In this document: in pieces, positions 36,001-48,000 of the stretch
How the letters are laid out: each line of letters begins with the position of its first letter
Position numbering within the stretch: position 1 is the stretch's first letter
Translations under genes and position numbers: made by a program
The notes under the pieces: model-generated
Databases searched by the model: none
Told to the model about the DNA's origin: nothing
Seen by the model: the letters and a program-made list of their open reading frames with translations, nothing else
NCBI GenBank assembly: GCA_027257055.1
Contig: JAPVLO010000320.1
Coordinates: 124,001-188,000 of the forward strand
Direction of reading: 5' to 3'
DNA: 64,000 nt
Origin: Cephalopachus bancanus
Lineage: Eukaryota > Chordata > Mammalia > Primates > Tarsiidae

Positions 36001-39000
36001 TTAAAGAACTTGAAAATTTCTTAAGTCCCTATCATTATAGGATTTACAGTTTAGAGAATAGGCATATATTTATGAGACAAGTAAGTATATTATGATCTGT
36101 TTAGCAGGAAAATGGTAGAAAAAGTCCACGTAGCTTGAGGAAACTCGGGGTCAGAGGAGTGGCTAGCAATTTCTCTAAGGAAGTAAAGTTGAAGTAGAGA
36201 CTAAAGAATGATTAAATATTCCCTAGGTGAAATATAGATAAAAGTCTATTTCATGTATTTCAAATCTAGAGGAGAAATGTTTCTTTCCCCAGAACCCTGG
36301 AAAGAGGACCAAAGTGTTTGTAGCCCAGTGAGTAAGTAAGAACACAGTAAAAGATGAAATTGGATAGGTAAGCAGGGGTCAGGGCATCCAGGCATTGCAA
36401 GGATTTTTAAGAACACTGCTTTATGGAGAGCAAATGGCAGGGCAGCAAAAGAAGTCCAACATTAGACAAGTTGAAAAAGTGTAAGTCCTAGAACATTTAA
36501 GATACCAAATAAGTTGACAAAAAGACTCAACAATACAATGACTAAAAGATGATAGGTGTTAATTTCTTTCAGAATGATCTAGCAGTGAGTGTCAATGGCT
36601 GCTTGTCCTTCATGGGGTTGTTCAGACAACCAGTGTTTCTCAATCTTTGAGGTTTTCCCATTTTGTGTCCTCAGGCTGTTGTTCTCATTTGCATGGTCAC
36701 AGTGGGGGCAGCTCCATGCTGTCATTTCAGCCCATGGATAGAAGCAAAAGTAAGGGGCAAGCAATTGCCTTTTATGCAACAATGTGGAATTTGCACACAT
36801 TACTTGTGCTCACACCATTTCATGGAAACTTTGTCACATGGTCACATCTAGCTTTAAGTGAAGCTGGGGAATGACCAAACTGCTATTATCTCATCTATTA
36901 CGAAAACTTAGAGGTGTCTGGTGCTTGAAAGAAGATATAGAGAATGAATAATGAGGGACAGTTGCTAGTCTACACACAGGGCAAGTTAAAGGGGCTTTCT
37001 TTAAACAGAAGAAGGAACACATCATTTATTATAACTGTAGAAAGGAGGTGGAAATTTGGTGCAATTATAGATTTGGGGGAAAAGCTAATAAAATAATAAA
37101 AACAAAAATAAAATAATTAAAAAATTGCCTCATAGTAGAAACTGAATAAAGGATAAGTATTGATAAGGATAATAATAGCAATATTACTAGTAATGATAAT
37201 TACCACGTAAATAATGTATTTTCTTACTGAATAACTGGTTCTAAAGTTTGAAAACTTTTATATTGGTGAATGAATATTAAACTGTTTGTTCTAAGACTGA
37301 AAATGTCTTCATCACTTATCTACATTTCTGTTTTGAAATTTTTACTTTTCTTTCATTTCTTGTTCTTTTTCCAGCTAGCAAAAGAGTATGGCCCTGTGTT
37401 CACTGTGTATCTTGGCATGAAGCCCACTGTGGTGTTATATGGATATGAAGCTATAAAGGAAGCCTTGATTGACCGGGGAGAAGAATTTTCTGGCAGAGGG
37501 ACCCTACCAGTTGTTGAAAAAGTCACTCAAGGATTAGGTATATATCTTTGGGAACTATGTGTAGATTTTTAGGTTATAAAGACTCCAAATAGGCTAATAA
37601 ATTTGTAAACTAAAGTATGTAGAAATATTTATGAGACAAAATTTTTATCATTTGTACCAAATAACATGAAAAATTTATTTATAAAGAATCATTACTCCAT
37701 ATTTAAAATGTATGAAGGTGGCACAAAGTCCCCATGAAACATTAAATTCAATGAAAGCAAACCATTCAACTACTAATGTTCTACGAATTTGTGACAAACA
37801 CACAATTATTTCGAATTATGGCCAGTTAAGATAATGAAAAAGGGACCAAGAGAACAGAGAAGGAAGCAATATGACTAAATTATTTATTCATCAGGCAGAT
37901 TGCTTCCTGGTCTGAGTCATTGATACCCAGAAACAATTTTAAGAACATTGCATAGCATGCACATAACCTACATAAATGTGGAATATTTCTTGCCTTGCTT
38001 TCTATCTTTTATTCTTTAAAAAAGCATAAGAATATTTAAATACCAAGCACAAAACAAATAAAAAAGCATAAGAATATTTAAATACCAAGCACAAAACAAA
38101 AGTATGCTCTGAAAAGAGGATCATGAAAAAAACACATGGTGAGAATGAATTGAAATTGATATAAGAAAAATCTCCTTTTACCAAGTACTTGAACAATCTT
38201 CCTTTTGTTTCTGGTGCTGCTCATAAAATCTCCAGTTTTCTGAGGGATCCCTGGGTTTTGGCTTACAGAAAAAAGACCTGAATGGTGTCTGCCCTTCCTC
38301 TGCATTTTTCTCTAAGAGATTTTCAGGACAAGTTTCCTATGAGCTGACTTTTTCCCCTGGTCTTGTCTGGACTCTGGAAATCTGATGTTGATCTTCCCTG
38401 GTGCTAAGGCCACTTCCTGAGAGAGATTTAACAAGTAGAGAAGGAATGTTAAACTGAGAAGTGCGATCTGTCAATGACTGTATTTCTTACCTGAGTAATA
38501 AATTGTTCCGAGATTCTTTCCAATGCAAAAGACTTGTCCCACCTTCTCTGGAGAATTGTTTTATCTTCTTGTTTCTCTTCAAACTTCATAAAACCCACCC
38601 TTGTATATTTAACTTATGACTTGAATCACCATTACTTGTCGCTGTGATATAATAGCAATTTTAATTCCCTTAACTTCAGCATCCTTTTAGAATGGGGAGA
38701 AAACACCAGGTTCACAGAGATATTCTGAGGTTTAGAGGAGCTGATGGAAGAAGAAGAGTTTAGTGATATGTAAATTCAAGATTCCTGACAGTAAAATACT
38801 AGGTTGGGTTAAGAGAGGAAGCAGGTGGGATGGAACTTAATGAGAATTCCTGAAGCTGACACCACTTTATCCACATCCCTGCTTAAGTGCCAGCATCATT
38901 TCCTGAGATGAGTATTCTCAGCTAGCATTTATGACAATGGTGATATTTTTACTCTGTCTCTTTTTGTCCTTATAGGAGTTGTTTTCAGCAATGGAGAAAC

Positions 39001-42000
39001 ATGGAAGCAAACCCGGCGTTTCTCCCTCATGGTTTTGCGGAATATGGGGATGGGAAAGAAAACGATTGAAGACCAAATTCAAGAGGAAGCCTCGTGTCTG
39101 GTGGAAGCATTAAAGAAAACCAACGGTGCACATTTCTTTAGATAATTAACAGTAATCTTTTGGGTAGAATAAATGCTATTACAAGTAGACTTAAAAAAAG
39201 GTATGATGGCTCAAATATGATAGCAGTTTCCTTTTTGCTCACCTAACAGTATAAAGAGGTGAAGTGGCTGGCCAGACAGTATTTTCAGACACCAGGTTGA
39301 TAGAGGCTGTGATATCTTCAGCATTTGATTTCCAGTGTTATCCAGGATTTATCTACTTGTATGATAGTGGAAGGAGGAGAAAATAGGAAAAGGGCAAATA
39401 TATTGTTTAGGCCAGGCATGGAAGTGGCACCCAAAAATGTGTCTTGGGCTATCATGTAGTAACAGGGCCAAACCTAACTGCAAGAGGAACTGGAAAATGT
39501 GGTTCACTCTGTGCCCAGGAGGAAGAGGAGAACATGGGTTTGGGTAATCAGCTGGCAGTTTTGGCTACATTAACATGAAAATTATGTAGCTATTATAGTA
39601 ACACCTTGAGAAGCAATGCAAGTGTCATCAAATTCTCCCAGTGTGCAGGGCTGCAATTTGGCTTCCATGGAAGAGTATAGCAGTGAAAAGAGGGAGCCCC
39701 AACAGCACAGATCTCTGTAGTGTGTAGATGTGTGTATGTGCGTGCAAGACCAAGAGAGGGCGACAGAGCAAGAGGTGGGCTGGAGACCAGGAAGGAAAGG
39801 GGTATGATCAGGACCCTAAGATACATGTGGTTTTATAAGCTCAAATTTAGATACTTTTAAAAAGAACCAGCTTTTTGTTTTGTTGTTTTTGTTCTATGAT
39901 ATTTTTGTCTCCTATGTCCCACATTTGGGCTTTTACTTTGGTGACCTGAATTCTTCTGCTGAAGTTAGGATTTTAGTGGTCTTGTCTTTCCACCTTCCTT
40001 AGGTGATTTGTTAGGCTGTTAACTTGTGATCTGTTTTCCTGATGTGTGTTTATAGAGAGATGAATTCCCCTCTTAGTACTTATTTCATGGCATCCCAGAG
40101 GTTTTGGCATGATATGTCTATTTTCATTTGTTTCCAGGAATCTTTTAATTTCTGTTTTGATTTCTGTGTTGACCCAGGAGTTGTTCAGCATCATGCTGTT
40201 TAGTATTCATGACTTTGTGACTTTAGGGGAATTTTGTTGGTGTTGATATTTACTTTTATTCCACTGTGGTCTGAGAAGGTGAATGGCAGTATTTCAATCT
40301 TATGGAACTTGTTTGTTTGATTTACAACCAAGGACATGGTCAGCCTCGGAGTATGGTGATGAATAGAATGTATATTCTGTGGTTGGGTGGAGTATTCTGT
40401 AGCTATCTCTTAAGTCCATTTGGTCAAGCATCAAGTTGAAGTACAGATCTCCTGGTTAATTTTTTGCCTCAATGATCTATCTAGGATTGTTAGTGGCGTA
40501 TTTAAGTTCCCAACTGTGATAGTGTTAGAGTCAATATGTTTTTTTAGTTTGTTTAGTAGCTTCTTTGTAAAAGCTGGTGCTCCAGTGTTGGGTGCATAAA
40601 TTTTTAGGATGTTATTTCTTGTTGATGGATTGAATCTTTTATCATTATATAGTATCCTTCGGTATCTTTTTTAATTTTTTATAGATTTTTCTGAATTGGA
40701 GTCTCACTCTGTCACCCAGGTTGGAATGCAGTGCCACACTCACAGCCACCCCAGCATCGACCTGCTGGATCAAGTGATTCTTCTGCCTCAGCCTTCCAGG
40801 TAGCTGAAACTATAGGTGCACGCTACCATGCCCAACTAATTTTTCATTTATTGTAGAGATGAGGTCTTGCCAAGTTGCCCGGGCTGGTCTCAACCTACCT
40901 GCAGGCTCAGGCAATTCACTTACCCTGGTCTCCCAAAGTGCTGGGATTACAGGCTGAGCCTCCAAGCCTGGCCTTGATAGCTTAAATATTGTTTTGTCTG
41001 ATATTAAGATCACAACTCCTTCTTTCTTTTGTTTTCTATTTACCTGAAAACTTGTTTTCCATTCTTTAACTTTGAGTCTGTGAGTGTCCCTTGTAGTGAG
41101 ATATATTTCCTGGAGGCAGCATATTGTTGGATTGTGCTCTTTTATCCAGTTTGCCATTCTATATCTTTTCAATAGTGCATTTAGCCCATTCACATTCAGG
41201 CTGATTATTGAAATGTGAGAGTTTGTCCCTGTCATAAGGATCTTATAAGGCTGTTGTGTTTTATTTTCGCTTTTGCATTAATATATGTATGTGCTTTCTT
41301 TTTTTCACAGGTCTGCTATATATTCTGCCGCTTCTATGTTTGTTTGTAATCTTATGAAGTATATGTTCTTTATTTTCTTTCTCTTTTCTTTGGAGCACAG
41401 CACCTTTTTAAGCATCTCCTGTAGAACTGGTCTGGAAGCAGCATATTGTCTTAGGGATTGATGTCTAGGAAGGATTTTAATTCTTCCTTCACTGATAAAG
41501 TTTAGCTTGACTGGGTAGGAAATTCTTTGTCTTTTAGAACATTAAAGATTGGGGTCCAATTCCTTCTTGCCTGTAGTGTTTCTGCAGATAAGTCTGCAGC
41601 AGTTCTGACTGGTTTTCTCAGGTAGGTAGTCTGACCTTTTCCCTGGCTGCATTTAGGATTTTTTCTTTTATACCTACTTTGTGTAGGTGAATTATTTTGA
41701 GTCTAAGGGTTGGTTTTCTCATAAGACATCTTGCAGGAGTTCTGTAACTCTCTTGTGCTTGCATAGTTGTCTCTCTGGCCAGATGAGGAACGTTTTCTTG
41801 AATGACCTCATGGAATGTTTATTACAAGGTATTTTCTGTTTCTCTTTTCTACTTCAGGTATTCTGATAAGACATGGGTATGGCTTCTTGATAAAACTGAA
41901 CATCTCTTGGAGAGTTTCTTCCTAAGTGTTTTTTTTTAATATATTTTTAATAGATTGGGTTAATTCCATATTTTGGTCTCCCAGCTCTGAGATTCTTTCT

Positions 42001-45000
42001 TCTGCTTGGTCAATTCTGCTTCCCATGCTTGTCAGTTTGTTATTTATTTCTTGGATGGAGTTCTTTATTTCTTATATTTCTAAATATGTTTTCTTAAGTT
42101 TGTCCAACTCCATTGCAATTTCATTTAGTTTTAGCCCTTGCATTCCTTGATTTTTATTCATTCTTTCCAATGATTCTTTGATCTCTGTAAGTACCTCCTG
42201 TGTACCACTGTTCTTGGAGATAGCCATTGTTTGTCACCCCTCCTGTTCAATATTGTGTTGGATATCCTAGCTAGAGCAATCAGACATGAGAAGGAAATCA
42301 GGGGTATCCAAATAGGAAAAGAGGAAGTTAAGCTATGCCTCTTTACTGATGATATGCTCCTAAACCTCGAAAAGTCAAGGGAATCTGTCAAAAGCCTCCT
42401 TGCTCTGATAAAGGACTTTGGCAAAGCCATGGGATACAAAATAAATGTGCAAAAGATAGTCACATTCTTATACACCAACAACAAACAGACATAAAACCAA
42501 ATAAAAAGCACAATTGCATTCACAATAAGCATCAAAAAAAAGATATACCTCAGTGGCTTACTGACCAGAGAAGTGAAAGAACTTTGCAACAAAAACTACA
42601 AAACAATGTTCAAAAAAACTAAAGAAGACACAAAAAAATGGAAAAATAGTCCATGCTCATGGACTGGAAGAATCAACATTGTTAAGATGTCCATCCTACC
42701 CAAAGCAACCTACAGATTCAACACAATACCCATTAAATTACCAGCATCATTCTTCTCAGACCTGGAAATGACAATACAGAAGTTCATATGGAAACATAAA
42801 CAACCATAAATAGCCAAAACAATCCTTAACAAAAGAAACAAATTGGGAGGTATCACGCTTCCAAACTTTAAACTTTGCTAAGATTACAATAATCAAAACA
42901 GCCTGGTATTGGTACAAGAACAGGCATTTAGACCTATGTAATAGGATAGAGATTCTGGAAGCAAAACCTCAATTTCTCAACCAACTATTCTTCAACAAAG
43001 CCTCCAACAACAGTCACTGGAGAAAGGAGAACCTATTCCATAAACGGTATTGGAAAAACTGACTGACCACATGCAGAAGATTGAAACAGGACTCCTATCT
43101 GTTTCACCATACACAAAAATCAACTCTAAATGGACGAAAGTCCTAAGTGTAAAACCTCAAACTATAAGAACCTTAGAAAACACAGGAAATCAGGGCCATC
43201 CAGATAGCAAAAGAGGAAGTTAAGTTATCCCTCTTTGCTGGCACCCTTATGGAAATTGGGATAGGCAACCAATTATTGATTAAAACCCTAAATGCCCATG
43301 CCATAAGTGATAAGATAGACAAGAGGACATGGAACTTCATAAAACTGAAAAGCTTCTATAAAGCAAAGAAACCATCAAGAGAGTAGGGAGGCATCCCATA
43401 GATTGGGAAAAAAATATTTGTCAATTATATGTCTGACAAAGGCCTATTATCCAGTATCTTCAAGGAACTCAAAATGAAATGAAAAAAAAACAGTTCTATT
43501 AAAAAGTGGGAAAATTATATGAATAGACACTTCTCAAAAGAAGATATACAAGCAACCAACAGATACTTGAGAAAATGCTCAGCCTCACTAGTCATCAAAG
43601 AAACGCAAATTAAAACCACACTGAGATACCACCTAACCCCAGTCAGGATGGCCATCATCAATAACTCAAAAAAAAACAGCAGAAGCTGGAGAGTATGTGG
43701 GGAAAAGGGAACACTTCTACACTGCTGGTGGGAGTGTAAACTAGTACAACCTCTGTGGAAAGCAGTGTGGCAATTCCTAAAAGATCTAAAAATCGACCTT
43801 CCATACAACCCAGCAATCACCTTTCCGGGAATATACCTGGAGGAACTCAAATCATTATATAAAAAAGATACCTGCACACGCAGGTTTATTGCAGCATTAT
43901 TCACAATAGCAAAAACATAGAACTAACTGTGCTGCCCATTAAAAGTGGACTGGATAAAAAAATGTACATAGGCACGATGGAAGATTAGACAGTCATAGAA
44001 AAGGACAAAATTATGGACTTCTCAACAACTTGGATGGATTTAGAGTCTATAATACTCAGTAATCTATCACAGAAACAAAGAACTGAGTACCACATGTTCT
44101 CCCTCATAAGCGGACCCTGAAAATTTATTATAATACTATAAGAAAGGGATTGGTAGTGCCAGGACACCGCCAGGGGAGAGAGGAGGGGTACATAACATCA
44201 ATAAGGGTAACTGATTTCAAACGAGATGAAGTAGGGACCAAGGGGAATCCCAAACTTTACCTGTATGATGACCACTTATCTACCTAATCCTGAATTGTAG
44301 CCCACATCTTTAAAGTAAAAAATTAAGCCGGGCTCAGTGGCTCAGCCTGTAATCCCGCGCCTTGGGAGGCTGAGGTGAGTGGATTGCCTGAGCCCGCGGG
44401 TTCGAGACCTGCCTGAGCAACTTGGTGAGACCTCATCTCTACAATTGAAAAAAAAAAAATTAGCGGGCGTGGTAGAACGCGCCTGTAGTTCCAGCTGTTT
44501 GGAAGGCTGAGGCAGAAGGATCGCCGGAGCCCAGCAGGTCAAAGCTGCGGAGGCTGGGAGCGTGCCACTGCACTCCAGTCTGGGCGACAGAGTGAGACTC
44601 CAACTCAAAAAATTAAAAAATAAAATAAAAAATTAAAATTAATAAAAATTAAAATTATTTTAAAAACTCTTAAAGAACTTATTAGGTTAGCGATAGTATA
44701 TTATCTATGGGAAACTGATGTGGGGGTTTTTTTGCTGCTATTGACATAAATTTTCAATCATTCAGGATATTTGCATGCCTTGTTTCATTTTTAAAATAAA
44801 TGTTTAGAAATGAAGTTATAATGTCAAGAAACATTATTTGTGCTTTTTACACTTACTATGTAGAAGTGGGGGAAGATCTCACAGAATAGGAGTAAGAAAA
44901 TGAGACATATACTGTGCATACTGATCTGTTTATTTACTTATTTATTTATTTTTGTTATACAGATGTGGCGTGCAAGCGAGAATTAACTACATAAGTAGGC

Positions 45001-48000
45001 TGAATGCAGGTGAAGGATGCTTCTAGATTGCCCTCACTCCCCCAATAGTGGACTAGGTACCCTTTGTGTTGTCATGTGTCCCCCACATTCCTCCCTCTCC
45101 CTTTCTCTCCAAGGTGTGACTGCTGATTCCACCCTTGCACTAATGTGACTGAATGTTCAGGGCCCATTTATGAGTGAGAACACGTGGTATTCAGCTCTTT
45201 GTTGCTGTGATAATTCACTTAGTATTAGTATTTTCAACTCCATCCAATTTGCTGCAAAGTCTATAATTTTGTTCTTCTTTATGGTTGCCTAATACTCCAA
45301 TCATGTCTATGTACCACATTTTCTTTTTCTGGTACACTTTTGAAGATCAGTAGGGTTGATTTTGTGTTTTTACTATTGTGAATAGTGCAGCAGTAGACAT
45401 GCATATACAGATGTCTTTTTTTGTAGAATGATTTATTTTCCTCCAGGTATATTCCCAGGAAAGCGATGGCTGGGTCATATGGAAGGTCAATTTTTAGTTC
45501 TTTGGGGAATTCCCACATTGCTTTTCACAGAGGTTAAACTAGCTTGCATTCCCACCAGCAGCATAGATGCATTCCCTTTAGGCTGAACCTACAACAGCAT
45601 CTGTCATTTTTTTACTTACTAATGATAGATAGCCATCCTTACCAGAGTTAGGTGGTATCTCATTGTAGTTTTGATTTCCTTTTTTCTGATGATTAATGAG
45701 GCTGGGCATTTCTTCATGAATCTGTTGGCTGCTTGTATGTCATCTTTGAAGAAGTGTCTGTTCATTTCCTTGCCCGTTTTTTAATGTTTTTTTTTTTTCT
45801 TTCACTTTATTTGACTTCCTCATAGATCCTGGATGTTAGGCTATGGTCAGATATAACTTGCAAATATTTTTCCCCGTTCTGTGGGTTGTTCCCTTACTCT
45901 CTTGATGGTTCCTTTTGCTGTGCAAAAACTTTTCAGTTTGATGAGACCCACTTGTCTATCTTAGCCTTTATGGAACTCACTTTTGGGGACTTGGTCAATA
46001 ATTCACTGCCTACTCCAATGTGAACAAGGGTGTTTCCTACATTTTCTTCTAGGATTCTTATAGTTTGAGGTTTTACATTTAAGTCTTTGATACATTTAGA
46101 GTTGATTTTTGTATATGGTAATAGGTAGGGGTCCAGTCTCAATCTTATGCATATTGTCAGCTAGATTTCCCAGTACCATTTGCAAAATATGGTCTTCTTT
46201 CCCCTAGTGATTTTTTATCAGTGACTTCGTTGAAGTTGAGTTGGTTGAAAGTCCATGCTTTTGAGTCTGTGTTTTTGCTTCCAGAATCTCTGTCCTGTTT
46301 CGTTGGTCTATGTGTTTATTCTTGTACCAATACCAGGCTGTTTTGGCTACTATAAGCTTGTAATAAATTTAAAGTCTGGAATGTGATACCTTCCACTTTG
46401 TTCCTTTTGTTAAGAATTGTTTTGGCTGTTCGTGCTCTTTTTTTGTTTCCATATGAATTTCTGTATTGTCGCTGCCAAGTCAGAGAAAAATGAAGTTGAT
46501 CACTGCATCTAATATAGTCTTGGGTAGGATGAACATCTTGACAATATTGATTATTCTGCTCCATCAACATGGAATATTTTTCCATTTGTTTGTGTCATCC
46601 TTGATTTCTTCGTGTAACATTTTGTAGTTCTCATTACAAGGTCTTTCACTTCTCAGGTTAGGTGGATACCAAGGTATTTCATTTTATTTGGTGGTTATTG
46701 TGAATAAGATTGTGCTATTTATTTGGTTTTCCACCTGCTTGTTGCTAGTGTATAGAAATGGAACTGTCTTTTGCACGTTGATTCTGTAATCCGAGACTTT
46801 ACCAAAGTGATGTATCAGGAGACTTTTGACATACTCCCTAGGGTTTTCAAGGCATGGAATCATATCATCCACAAAGAGGTATAGCTAAACTTCCTATTTT
46901 CCTATTTGGATACCCCTGATTTCCTTCTCTTGACTAATTGCTCTGGCTAGGACTTCCAGCACTATTTTGAAAAGGAGGGGTGAGAGTGGGCATCTTTGTC
47001 TTCTTCCCATCCTTAGGACGGACACTTCCAGCTTTTGCCCACTGAACAAAATGTTGTGGGTTTATCATAGATGGCTCACTATTTTGAGAAATGTTCCTTT
47101 TATACCTAGGTACTCAAGGATTTTTTTTTTTTTTTTAATCAATAACTGAGGTTGGATTTTGTTGAATGCTTTTTTAGGTATCTAATGATATAATCATGTG
47201 GTTCTTGAATTTGTTAATATGTTGAAATACATTTTTGAACTTGCAAATGTTGAACCAGCCCAGCATCCCAGGAATGAAACCCACCTGGTTACTGTGGATG
47301 ATTCTTGATATGTGTGTGAACTTATTTTTTTAATTATATATTGTATAACTATTCCATGTGCTTCATTTTTAAATGTTTTCTGATATCATTTAAACTGAAC
47401 TGTACAGTAGTCCATTATGTTGAATGAGCCATAGTTTATTGAGCTAATTATTTTAAGCAGATTGGTTGTTTCTAGTCTTTGCTGCTATACATATAAAAAA
47501 ATGCAATCCATAAAAATTATTGCAGATCTCTGGCTACTTTCTTAGAATATAATTTTAGAAATAGAATAGCAAAGCAAAAAATATCAGGTTTTCATACAGA
47601 TAATCTGGGAAATGATTTTTATACTTAATTTATATTTTAAGACATTTATTTTTAACTGGTTTAGGCTTCTTATGGTGAACATGATCTTTCAACTGCCTGA
47701 TCTAGGATTCACTAGGCTCTGCTTGATTCCATCTAGTTATGGAGATGTCACACTCTTGGGGAAGTTCCTTTCATCACTGGAAAACTCTAACTTTTGAAAG
47801 TTTCCCAGGTTGAGCAGATTCATTTTTCTTGTAATTCTACTTTTGGATCCTAGCTCATAATGTTGTGTTTGTCACTTCCCAGGGGTGGAGGGACCTGCCT
47901 CTCACCTCAATTCAAGTTCAGCTGTTTATATTATCAACACACACACACACACACGCACACACTAATCGGAGATGGAAGTTTTATTACTCCCTGTCAGTTT

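Larger units (their letters stand above)
33066..37374 (+). other. CYP2C intron 1 (about 4.3 kb)
   Basis: GT-AG intron. It carries a 5'-inverted L1 with an Alu (33680-35114) and a short A-run near 35220. The stretch 35140-37374 has no repeat I can name. A 35-base piece at about 35676 recalls a mariner end but has no partner. Confidence 0.8.
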
